A stretch of 37,528 bases of DNA from Lachnospiraceae bacterium (GTDB lineage Bacteria > Bacillota > Clostridia > Lachnospirales > Lachnospiraceae), in assembly GCA_015057055.1 (NCBI GenBank), contig SVFE01000023.1:1-37528 (forward strand). The letters run 5' to 3'. A program made the translations under genes and the position numbers. This document shows, in pieces, positions 15,756-23,303 of this stretch (the stretch's first letter is position 1; every line of letters starts with the position of its first letter). The notes under the pieces are model-generated. The model saw only the letters and a program-made list of their open reading frames with translations, did no database searches and was not told where the DNA came from.

Positions 15756-15777
15756 GGGCAGGGAAAAACCCTGCCCC
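15756..15777 (-). terminator. Strong hairpin after dapA, possible attenuator
   Basis: A perfect 8-bp G/C stem, GGGCAGGG (15756-15763) with CCCTGCCC (15769-15776), has a 5-nt loop, 7 bp past the dapA stop. The U-tract on the minus strand is poor (TGTTGTATC). It may give only partial termination or 3' end stabilisation, reducing dapB-fbp relative to dapA. Confidence 0.55.
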
Positions 15778-15783
15778 ATATTT

Positions 15784-16671
15784 TTACAAAATACCAAATT
15801 CTTTCATTGCTTTTTCCAGTTTTTCTGCATTGGCAGGTTCCATTTCCGTAAGGGGTCTTCTTAAAGTTCCCGCATTCTGTCCCTGGAAGTTCATTGCTTT
15901 CTTTACCGGAATCGGATTTACTTCACAGAACAATGCATCAATTAAATTGATGGCTCTAAGCTGAATCGCTTTACTTCCTGCCACGTCGCCGTCAAAGAAT
16001 TTCTGGCAGATATCATGGGTTTCTCTGGGAGCCACATTGGATAATACGGAAATAACACCTTTACCGCCAAGAGAAAGAAGGGGGACAATCTGGTCGTCAT
16101 TACCGGAATACAAATCCACGATGCCTTCTCCGATGGACATGAGTTTTGCCACCTGAGAAATATTTCCTGTCGCATCTTTTACGCCGACAATGTTATCCAC
16201 TTCCTTACAAAGTGCTACCACCGTTTCCGGCAAAATGTTCACTCCGCCGGTTCTTCCCGGAATGTTGTAAAGCAAAATAGGAATGTTCACTGCATTCGCA
16301 ATCATGGTAAAGTGCTCTTTGAGGCCCTTCTGGGTTGCTTTATTGTAGTAGGGAGTTACCACCAAAAGTCCGTCTGCGCCTGCTTTTTCAGCCTCTTTGG
16401 ATAAGTAAATCGCTGTTTCGGTACAATTGGAACCGGTTCCTGCAATGACCGGAATTCTCTTATTTACTTTTTCCACGCAGTAGCGGATTACTTCCAAATG
16501 TTCCTCATGCGAAAGTGTGGAAGCTTCACCGGTAGTACCGCACACAATAATTGCGTCCGTTCCGCCTGCAATCTGATATTCAATGTTTTTTGCAAACTGC
16601 TCGTAATTTACTGAGCCATCCTCGTTAAATGGTGTGACAATTGCAACACCTGCACCTGTAAATAATGCCAT
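15784..16671 (-). CDS. dapA: 4-hydroxy-tetrahydrodipicolinate synthase
   Basis: DapA condenses pyruvate with aspartate semialdehyde, the committed step of the lysine/diaminopimelate branch. The 295-residue TIM-barrel protein starts MALFTGAGVAIVTPFNEDG. It contains CGTTGEASTL (44-53), LYNIPGRTG with catalytic Tyr135, and GVKDATGN with the Schiff-base Lys165. ATG 16671 is chosen because AAGGAGG lies 7 nt upstream and it matches the family N-terminus. The longer open frame runs through the leader and is not coding. It is first in the dapA-dapB-fbp unit and is controlled by the lysine riboswitch upstream. Confidence 0.97.
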   Translation of the reverse strand: MALFTGAGVAIVTPFNEDGSVNYEQFAKNIEYQIAGGTDAIIVCGTTGEASTLSHEEHLEVIRYCVEKVNKRIPVIAGTGSNCTETAIYLSKEAEKAGADGLLVVTPYYNKATQKGLKEHFTMIANAVNIPILLYNIPGRTGGVNILPETVVALCKEVDNIVGVKDATGNISQVAKLMSIGEGIVDLYSGNDDQIVPLLSLGGKGVISVLSNVAPRETHDICQKFFDGDVAGSKAIQLRAINLIDALFCEVNPIPVKKAMNFQGQNAGTLRRPLTEMEPANAEKLEKAMKEFGIL

Positions 16672-16773
16672 ATCAATTCCTCCTTGTTTTCCGACTTGTT
16701 TTGGCTGCCTAAGGCTCATCCCTAGGGGTGCACCATATGTAGCATTCCTTCTGTTTTGATTTCCTTTGCCACA

Positions 16774-16798
16774 TAAAAAGCCGGCAAAGACAGCCGGC
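16774..16798 (-). terminator. Riboswitch expression-platform terminator
   Basis: On the minus strand GCCGGC (16798-16793), a 7-nt loop, GCCGGC (16785-16780) and a T-run form an intrinsic terminator. It lies 43 bp downstream of the lysine aptamer and about 100 bp before the dapA start. It would stop transcription when lysine is bound. Confidence 0.85.
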
Positions 16799-16840
16799 AA
16801 TCATTTCATCATTTTGATAGCGCCCCATCTTTGAAAAGAT

Positions 16841-16980
16841 GACAGTTATACAGTTCTTCACTGCATCCCCAAGAACAATTACAACAGGATAATCATCCTT
16901 TCGGCGGTTTTCCCTTTCCAACACTTTCTTCTGTGCCTGCCACATCCGGATATGTACTCTTAAAAACCGCAACCTCTACC
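16841..16980 (-). promoter_or_regulatory. Lysine riboswitch (L-box) aptamer
   Basis: Read on the minus strand, the leader contains in order GGTAGAGGT, GCGGTTTT, TAAGAGTA, GAAAG, GGAAAGGG, AAAACCGCCGAAAGGATGA, TTCTTGGGG, AAGAACTGT and ACTGTCATCTT. This order and the conserved AGAGGU, GAGUA, CGCCGAAGG and ACUGUCA blocks are the L-box. GCGGTTTT pairs perfectly with AAAACCGC (P2), and GGTAG pairs with CTGTC (P1). Downstream is a terminator and then dapA, so lysine should shut the operon off by premature termination. Confidence 0.93.
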
Positions 16981-17030
16981 TTACTCTATTTTATTATATG
17001 CACCGACATTTCATCGGTGACTTCCTACTC

Positions 17031-17059
17031 AATATAACACTATCCGTTTTTTCTGTCAA
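17031..17059 (-). promoter_or_regulatory. Sigma-A promoter of the lysine-riboswitch operon
   Basis: Minus strand consensus TTGACA (17054-17059), 17 bp, TATATT (17031-17036). A 6-bp stem-loop, CACCGA/TCGGTG (17001-17019), lies just inside the predicted transcript start, before the aptamer. Confidence 0.8.
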
Positions 17060-17140
17060 TCGTATATCCTTGGAATTTCATGGGAAAATCCCGTATTTTT
17101 GCGTCATTCTCTTTTTATGTCAAATGTACCTGCCGCATTA

Positions 17141-17187
17141 CACAAAAAATAGGAGAAAGCGCGGTGAAACCCAAACTTCTCCTATTT
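17141..17187 (-). terminator. Terminator of the SSB-like gene
   Basis: An 11-bp perfect stem, AAATAGGAGAA paired with TTCTCCTATTT (17147-17157 and 17177-17187), is followed on the minus strand by a T-run (TTTTTTGTG). It lies 35 bp after the stop at 17222. Confidence 0.85.
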
Positions 17188-17221
17188 CATTATCCCTTTT
17201 ACACTTTTTCTATATTTCTCT

Positions 17222-17851
17222 CTATTCTTCCACCAATTCCAATTTACTCACGGAAACTTCATAGGCCACTCTCTTTTCCGCCTCGTCCTCCGACAACTTC
17301 TTCATATATTCCCTGCTCTGGATTCGTCCCCAGACTGCGCAGCGACTTCCCACCTCAAATCCGGCCGCGTATCTTGCATTTCTTCCCCAGCAAATGCAAG
17401 GAATGTAATCGGATTTTCCGTAAGGCCTGTTTACTGCCAGCAGCAAATCGGCAATTTCTCTTCCCAGCGGGGTTTTTCTGTAAATCGGCTCCTTGCAAAT
17501 ATATCCATCCAAGAAAATCTGATTGGTTCTGCCGCCGTCACCGATTTCATCCACGAATTCAATTTCCCTTGCAAATACGGAAAGCACCAGTTTGTTCTTT
17601 CTCTCTTCGTGACGATTGTAGGAACGGAACTGTCCGATGACTGCGATTTTGCAACCCACATAGCTCTGAGTTACATCCAGGAGTCTTTCCGACACCATCA
17701 GCGGAATCAGATCTGCAGAATCGCTAAGACGTTCTACCCTGACATCCACCATGTAAAATCCTTCCCCGTAAATTTCATGACTGTAGGAAAACTCACCTAC
17801 AATTTCCCCCATCAACGTCACTTGATTGTTTTCAATAACTTTATCCGTCAT
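17222..17851 (-). CDS. Single-stranded DNA-binding-like protein with two OB folds
   Basis: The 209-residue protein consists of two consecutive SSB-like OB folds. The first (about 8-100) starts NQVTLMGEIVGEFSYSHEIY and includes GCKIAVIGQFRSYN. The second (about 107-209) starts NQIFLDGYICKEPIYRKTPL and includes DLLLAVNRPYGKSDYIPCICWGR in pieces typical of SSB. It has no acidic C-terminal tip like the DDDIPF tail of replicative SSB. It is therefore probably an auxiliary ssDNA-binding protein, not the main Ssb. GGGAGA precedes the ATG. It is monocistronic and divergent from typA. Confidence 0.85.
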   Translation of the reverse strand: MTDKVIENNQVTLMGEIVGEFSYSHEIYGEGFYMVDVRVERLSDSADLIPLMVSERLLDVTQSYVGCKIAVIGQFRSYNRHEERKNKLVLSVFAREIEFVDEIGDGGRTNQIFLDGYICKEPIYRKTPLGREIADLLLAVNRPYGKSDYIPCICWGRNARYAAGFEVGSRCAVWGRIQSREYMKKLSEDEAEKRVAYEVSVSKLELVEE

Positions 17852-18257
17852 AATGTCTCCCTTCTTCTTATGGATAGTCCAAGTTCTCTTTGTTTTTCAT
17901 GTTGTACTTCCATTTTTATTCCTTTACGCCACCTAATATAACAAACCCCGGGGCAAAAAATAAGTGCTCTTTTGCCGCGTAAACTTCTGCTTTTCGACAA
18001 AAAAATCTATACTGTTTTTAATTTCTGTCTGATTCTTTGAAATCTCAGACGGGAATTTGTCGATTTTCCCCTTTTTCCCGCTATAAATCCTCTTTGCCGA
18101 TTTTACCGTCAGCTTCCTCCTTTTACTTGCATTCCCCCAGTGACGGTGCTATACTGTATCCGTTTGATTTTGTGCAATATTATTATTTTTCTTATTTATT
18201 TTTTAGCATAGAATACATAATTCCATTTAAATTTTGAAAACAAGCGAGGCATTTAAT
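17852..18257. other. Intergenic region between the SSB-like gene and typA
   Basis: These 406 bp contain the typA promoter (18127-18155). On the minus strand there is a possible extended -10 (TGTTATATT, near 17936-17944) for the SSB-like gene without a clear -35. The remaining 18000-18120 is T/C-rich and shows no credible gene, hairpin or repeat. Confidence 0.6.
18127..18155 (+). promoter_or_regulatory. Candidate promoter of typA
   Basis: Plus strand TTGCAT (18127-18132), 17 bp, TATACT (18150-18155). The predicted leader is about 95 nt. Confidence 0.55.
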
Positions 18258-20105
18258 ATGAAACAAACCAGAAACGATATTCGAAACGTAGCCATTATTG
18301 CCCACGTTGACCACGGTAAAACCACCTTGGTGGATGTACTCCTAAAACAAAGCGGTGTTTTTCGGGAAAATCAGGAAGTGGCGGAACGCGTTATGGACTC
18401 CAATGATTTGGAACGGGAACGGGGCATCACGATTTTATCCAAAAACACGGCTGTCACATACAAGGATACCAAAATCAATATTATCGACACGCCGGGCCAT
18501 GCGGATTTTGGCGGCGAAGTAGAGCGCGTACTGAAAATGGTAAACGGTGTTATTTTGGTGGTGGATGCCTTTGAAGGTGCCATGCCCCAGACCAAATTCG
18601 TACTGCGGAAAGCCTTGGAATTAAAGCTACCGGTCATCGTTTGTATCAACAAAATTGACCGTCCCGAAGCCAGAATAAACGAAGTCATTGATGAAGTTTT
18701 GGAATTGTTCATTGATTTGGATGCGGATGAAGCCCAGCTTGACTGTCCCTTTGTCTTTGCCTCTGCAAAATCCGGGTATGCTTCCCTGGATATGGAAAAG
18801 GAAGGCACCGACATGTCTCCTCTTTTTGAAACGATTCTGGACTACATTCCCGCGCCGGAGGGGGACCCGGAGGCAGGAACCCAGATTCTGATTAGTACCA
18901 TTGATTACAACGAATACGTGGGACGAATCGGTGTCGGCAAAGTAGATAACGGCAGCGTGAAGGTAAACCAGGATGTGGTCATCGTCAATGCCCACGACGT
19001 GGCAAAGCAGCAAAAGGTAAAAATCAGTAAGTTATATGAATTTGACGGCTTAAATAAAGTTGCGGTGGAGGAAGCCGGCATCGGCTCCATCGTAGCCATT
19101 TCCGGCATTTCCGATATTCGAATCGGAGATACCTTGTGCGCCCCTGACCATATCGAAGCCATTCCGTTCCAAAAGATTTCGGAGCCCACCATTGCCATGA
19201 ACTTTATCGTCAATGACTCTCCTTTGGCCGGTTTGGAAGGTAAATATGTAACCAGCCGCCATCTGCGCGACCGGCTTTTTAGGGAGTTAAATACAGATGT
19301 CAGCCTTAGAGTCGAAGAAACCGACACCACGGAAAGTTTTAAAGTATCCGGACGCGGGGAGCTTCACCTTTCGGTTTTGATTGAAAACATGCGGCGAGAA
19401 GGCTATGAATTTGCGGTAAGCAAGGCAGAAGTGCTCTATCATTTTGATGAAAACGGCCATAAATTGGAACCCATGGAAATTGCTTATATCGACGTTCCCG
19501 AAGAATTTTCCGGTACCATTATTGAAAAATTAAGCTACCGTAAAGGGGAGCTGCAAAACATCGGTATGGCAAGCGGCAGTTATACCCGTTTGGAATTTTC
19601 CATTCCCTCCAGGGGACTAATCGGGTACCGCGGCGAGTTTATGACCGATACCAAGGGAAACGGTATCATGAATACCATCTTTGACGGATATGCACCTTTC
19701 AAAGGAGAAATCCAATATCGTAAGCAAGGCTCTCTCATTGCCTTTGAATCCGGCGAAACCGTAACCTACGGCCTCTTTAATGCCCAGGAACGCGGCAACT
19801 TATTTGTCGGACCCGGCGAGAAAGTCTATGCCGGTATGGTGGTTGGGGAAAATCCCAAGCAGGAAGACATTGAACTTAATGTATGCAAGAAAAAGCAGCT
19901 GACCAACACCAGAGCTTCCGGCTCCGATGATGCCCTGCGTCTCACACCGCCGAAGATTTTAAGTTTGGAGCAGTGTCTGGAATTTATCGGTACGGACGAA
20001 CTTTTGGAGGTAACCCCAAAAAATCTCCGCATCCGAAAGAAAATATTAGACCCGACCCTCCGGAAAAGAGATGCCATCAGCCGTCAGGCCAAGGGCGGGA
20101 ATTAA
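18258..20105 (+). CDS. typA: Ribosome-associated translational GTPase TypA/BipA
   Basis: The 615-residue GTPase binds the 70S ribosome and assists 50S assembly and stress or cold adaptation. The G domain shows AHVDHGKTT (G1), RERGITI (G2), DTPGHADF (G3), NKIDRPEAR (G4) and SAKSGYASL (G5). EF-G-like domains and the BipA-specific C-terminus (RGNLFVGPGEKVYAGMVVG, NVCKKKQLTNTRASGSDD) follow. ATG 18258 is preferred (GAGG 8 nt upstream, family N-terminus MKQTRNDIRNVAIIAHVDHG). A TTG at 18234 would add eight residues. The stop codon overlaps that of the convergent ClpX-like gene by three bases, with no terminator hairpin visible between them. Confidence 0.97.
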   Translation: MKQTRNDIRNVAIIAHVDHGKTTLVDVLLKQSGVFRENQEVAERVMDSNDLERERGITILSKNTAVTYKDTKINIIDTPGHADFGGEVERVLKMVNGVILVVDAFEGAMPQTKFVLRKALELKLPVIVCINKIDRPEARINEVIDEVLELFIDLDADEAQLDCPFVFASAKSGYASLDMEKEGTDMSPLFETILDYIPAPEGDPEAGTQILISTIDYNEYVGRIGVGKVDNGSVKVNQDVVIVNAHDVAKQQKVKISKLYEFDGLNKVAVEEAGIGSIVAISGISDIRIGDTLCAPDHIEAIPFQKISEPTIAMNFIVNDSPLAGLEGKYVTSRHLRDRLFRELNTDVSLRVEETDTTESFKVSGRGELHLSVLIENMRREGYEFAVSKAEVLYHFDENGHKLEPMEIAYIDVPEEFSGTIIEKLSYRKGELQNIGMASGSYTRLEFSIPSRGLIGYRGEFMTDTKGNGIMNTIFDGYAPFKGEIQYRKQGSLIAFESGETVTYGLFNAQERGNLFVGPGEKVYAGMVVGENPKQEDIELNVCKKKQLTNTRASGSDDALRLTPPKILSLEQCLEFIGTDELLEVTPKNLRIRKKILDPTLRKRDAISRQAKGGN

Positions 20106-21628
20106 CCAAGTTTTTCTCTTACCGTCTTTCCGTCAATGGAAAGACGGGTAAGTTCCCTATTTTCTTCCAATTCATAGATATAGTCATCCAATAATTTTGC
20201 CAGAATCCGATTTAATGATCTGGCACCGATTTTTAATGCAATTGCTTCCTCTGCAATCACATCCAAAGCATCCTCCGTAAATTCCAAAATAACATTTCCC
20301 CCGAGAAGTAACGTATTTTTATATCGCTCCAGGAAGGAATCCTTGGCATGTGTCAAAATGCGTTTTATTTCCTCTTTCCCAATGGGACTAAGCACTGCCC
20401 TTTCGCAGAGGCGTCCCACCAGTTCGGAACGAAAACCATAGGTTTCCAGATGCTTTGCCTTCAGTGTTTCCCTTGTATATGCTTTGGTTTTTTTCTTCAA
20501 AGGCATACCAAAAGAACCGGAAACTTCCTCCGCATCCTTTGCCACAATTTCTTCCAATCCCTCAAATGCGCCGCTACAGATGAACAGAATATTTTTGGTG
20601 TCAATCAAATATTCCCGTTCCGAAGAATAAGGCCCTTCATTCCTGCCTTCCACCTTCATAAGCGTTCCTTCCAACATCCCCAGTAATTGTCCCTGCACCT
20701 CTTCTCCGCAATCCCCCATATGACCTTCTCCTGCCACCTTATCCACTTCATCCAGAAAAACAATTCCGCACTCTGCAATACAGGTCTTCATATTGCTTTC
20801 CTGCAAAAGATCCAAAAGAGCATCCTCCTTATGCTTTCCCTTCCACTGACTTCCTACCACTTCGCTGAAATTAAAGATAGTCAAAGGCACATCCAAAATA
20901 TCTTTTAATCGGCGCATAATCTCGGTCTTTCCGCATCCGGTAGGACCGAGTAAAAGCACATTGGTCTTCACAAGGTTCTTATCGGGATATAAAATGCGCA
21001 AATAATGATTATACACGGCCATGCAAACCATCATTTTGGCTTCCTCCTGACCTATAATATATTCATCCAGATACTCTTTCATTTTTTGCGGGTTATATTT
21101 TTTCAAAAATTTCTCGCATTTTTTTCGAAACTTAAGCATTTGTAATTTTTCGTTTTGCTTCTTCCGGCTTTTGTGACTAAGAAACCGACCGGACTTTTCC
21201 ATTTCCTTATACCGATTGCCAACCACCATACCAATCTTTTCTTCTTTGTCTCCTTCGCAAAACTTTTCAATATCCCAAATCAAAAACTGTCGCATTTCCT
21301 GATAATCTTTTTGTTTCATTTGTTTTAATGCCACAAGACCATCCCTGGATATTGTATCAGACTTAGGGATTTCCTTTACTTTCTCCTCCAACACTTCCAA
21401 TCCCCAACAACGTCTTTCTTTAGCATCATACAAACCACCTGCAAACCATAGTAATACATTATATTTTTCATCCACATACTCATAGGAAAAATAGGCAAGG
21501 CCATGCAATGCACGGTAAAGAACCTCTTCATTGGAAAAGGAAACAACTTCACTTTGATATTTTTCCATAAGTTCCGCTAATACACTCTGAATTTCTGCTC
21601 CGTTACTCATACTTTCCAATCGATACAT
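20102..21628 (-). CDS. ClpX-like AAA+ ATPase B (no zinc-binding domain)
   Basis: The 508-residue protein has a unique N-terminal part (about 1-175, helical, Lys-rich near its end) in place of the ClpX Cys4 domain. A full ClpX-type AAA+ module follows: LDEYIIGQEEAK, Walker A GPTGCGKT (228-235), Walker B VFLDEVD (290-296), sensor 1 region NILFICSGAF, arginine finger in ELVGRLCE (Arg406) and sensor 2 GAR (Arg470). At the pore-loop position of ClpX GYVG it reads QWKG (261-264), keeping an aromatic residue. At the ClpP-docking IGF loop it reads SFGM (372-375). ATG 21628 is chosen because AAGGAG lies 10 nt upstream. It lies 54 bp after paralog A and is probably in one operon with it. It is likely an unfoldase or remodeller; substrate and protease partner are unknown. 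Confidence 0.88.
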   Translation of the reverse strand: MYRLESMSNGAEIQSVLAELMEKYQSEVVSFSNEEVLYRALHGLAYFSYEYVDEKYNVLLWFAGGLYDAKERRCWGLEVLEEKVKEIPKSDTISRDGLVALKQMKQKDYQEMRQFLIWDIEKFCEGDKEEKIGMVVGNRYKEMEKSGRFLSHKSRKKQNEKLQMLKFRKKCEKFLKKYNPQKMKEYLDEYIIGQEEAKMMVCMAVYNHYLRILYPDKNLVKTNVLLLGPTGCGKTEIMRRLKDILDVPLTIFNFSEVVGSQWKGKHKEDALLDLLQESNMKTCIAECGIVFLDEVDKVAGEGHMGDCGEEVQGQLLGMLEGTLMKVEGRNEGPYSSEREYLIDTKNILFICSGAFEGLEEIVAKDAEEVSGSFGMPLKKKTKAYTRETLKAKHLETYGFRSELVGRLCERAVLSPIGKEEIKRILTHAKDSFLERYKNTLLLGGNVILEFTEDALDVIAEEAIALKIGARSLNRILAKLLDDYIYELEENRELTRLSIDGKTVREKLG

Positions 21629-21682
21629 ATTATTTCTCTCCTTTTCCCATGTTTTCATTTGTCCCGTTTTCCGATTACAGCA

Positions 21683-23200
21683 TTACTCCACACATATTAC
21701 TTTTCGTTTTTGTCCGCTTGCTGCTTGAAATAAAGCCGGGCGAACCGCCTCCCTCACCAGGGGAAACAATGCTCTTGCGCCGATTTTATCTTCCGCGGCT
21801 TTATTTGCAATTTCTTCCAAAACTTCTTTTGAAATCTCCAGCTTTGCCCCGCACATCAATTTCACTTCTCTTTCATACCGGCTAATCAGATTATCCTTCG
21901 GCTCGGTTAATATCCGGAGCAAACTTTCCTTCGATAACCGCTCCAAAACAGCGATTTCTCCGATTCTTCCTGCCAGTTCCCGCTTCATTCCGAACTTCTG
22001 CAACACCTCCACGGTTAAATTTTCCTGCGTCATTTCCACTGTTTTCGTTTTAGACAAGCTGCCGGTAAAACCGAAATTTCCTATGTTATTCTTTCTTTCT
22101 TCCTCTTTTTTTATATAATCTTCCACTCCGTCAAATGCACCGCCCAAAATAAAGAGTATATTCGTAGTATCCAGTATTAGTGTGCCTACGGAATGTGATT
22201 TGACCTCTATTCGTCCTCCTTCTATTACGGCAAGAAGCTGCGACTGAAGGGTATCATGACAGTTTTCTCCTCCCCTCGAATAACTCGGAATCAGTATTTT
22301 ATCGAATTCATCCAGAAAAACAATTCCATGCTCCGCTTTTTCCTTGTCTTTTCCGGCCTTAAGATACAATTCCTCAAAAACATCGTCGATATGCTTTCCT
22401 GCACTCTGTGCCGTAGACAAATCCGATATATCCCTACGGCACACCGGCACATCCGCCAATTTTTCCATACAACGCATGAGTTCCGTTTTTCCGCATCCGG
22501 TAGGACCTGCAAGTAAAACCACATTACGAAGAAGCGCTTTTTCCGGATTACGTATTCTCAAATAATGTACGAAAAGGGCTCTGGACAGTGCCTTTTTTGC
22601 ATTTTCCTGACCAATCACATGATAATCCATATAGGCTCTAATTTGTCTCGGAGACCAATGTGCAATCTTTTTTTTATTGATTGCACGCATCAACTCATTC
22701 ACGACTTCCTCTGATGCCGTATAATCGTCACACAACTCATATTCCGAAAGCAATTTATATATTTTTCCATGTGCGCAATTGAGTTCTTCTTCCTCATCTT
22801 CATTATGCGGGTTACAACTGCAAAGATCCGCTCTTATAAAGTAAAGTGAATCAAGAATGCAAACCATTTTCTCAATTTGTTCTTCCGCCTCTTCACCTAG
22901 TAATTTTGATGTAACCTTCTTTAAATCTTTTCCGATTTTCTCAATAACATCGCAAATTCCTGCTGCAAATAATTCATCCTTAACTATCACACGAACTCTG
23001 AGCAAATAACGGATTAGTTCCTCATATTCATAAAGCTGCTCTTCTTCACACCCAAGTCGCAACAGTCGCTTTTCCACATATTTTTTTACTTCCGCTTCCT
23101 TTGCCGGGCGAAATAACTCTATGTTTACCTGTTCTCCGTTTCGCTGTTCTCCGCTTATCCCGTCTTCAATTATCCTTTTATCGTAACAAAAATCTAACAT
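21683..23200 (-). CDS. ClpX-like AAA+ ATPase A (no zinc-binding domain)
   Basis: The 505-residue paralog of the downstream gene has an N-terminal region (about 1-185) that is helical, with a Glu-rich stretch (NEDEEEEL) and scattered Cys, but no ClpX-type zinc site. The AAA+ core has HVIGQENAKKALS, Walker A AGPTGCGKTE (231-240), Walker B GIVFLDEFD (292-300), a sensor 1 region (NILFILGGAFDG), arginine finger in ELAGRIGE (Arg412) and sensor 2 GAR (Arg476). The pore-loop position reads QSAG (265-268), lacking the aromatic residue. The IGF-like loop reads NFGF (375-378). GGAGG lies 6 nt before ATG 23200, and a consensus promoter is at 23266-23294. The pair could form a hetero-oligomer (inference). 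Confidence 0.88.
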   Translation of the reverse strand: MLDFCYDKRIIEDGISGEQRNGEQVNIELFRPAKEAEVKKYVEKRLLRLGCEEEQLYEYEELIRYLLRVRVIVKDELFAAGICDVIEKIGKDLKKVTSKLLGEEAEEQIEKMVCILDSLYFIRADLCSCNPHNEDEEEELNCAHGKIYKLLSEYELCDDYTASEEVVNELMRAINKKKIAHWSPRQIRAYMDYHVIGQENAKKALSRALFVHYLRIRNPEKALLRNVVLLAGPTGCGKTELMRCMEKLADVPVCRRDISDLSTAQSAGKHIDDVFEELYLKAGKDKEKAEHGIVFLDEFDKILIPSYSRGGENCHDTLQSQLLAVIEGGRIEVKSHSVGTLILDTTNILFILGGAFDGVEDYIKKEEERKNNIGNFGFTGSLSKTKTVEMTQENLTVEVLQKFGMKRELAGRIGEIAVLERLSKESLLRILTEPKDNLISRYEREVKLMCGAKLEISKEVLEEIANKAAEDKIGARALFPLVREAVRPALFQAASGQKRKVICVE

Positions 23201-23265
23201 CCGAATCCTCCTGCTATTTAATCACACAGATCTGGTTGTGCTTCACCTTTCATCTTACATACATC

Positions 23266-23294
23266 ACTATACTGCTACATACATACATTGTCAA
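23266..23294 (-). promoter_or_regulatory. Sigma-A promoter of the ClpX-like pair
   Basis: Minus strand TTGACA (23289-23294), 17 bp, TATAGT (23266-23271). The spacer is largely ATGT repeats, and ATGTATGT occurs again just downstream of the -10. The leader is about 60 nt. Confidence 0.8.
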
Positions 23295-23303
23295 CATATA
23301 TTT

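Noticed and set aside
15600-15851. Plus-strand frame with repeated SYGSF residues
   Set aside because: The repetition is only the 15-16 bp tandem repeat read in one frame. It has no ribosome site and runs against the operon.
16709-16972. Minus-strand open frame of 87 codons upstream of dapA
   Set aside because: It covers the lysine aptamer and its terminator, which are structured RNA. There is no ribosome site or protein similarity.
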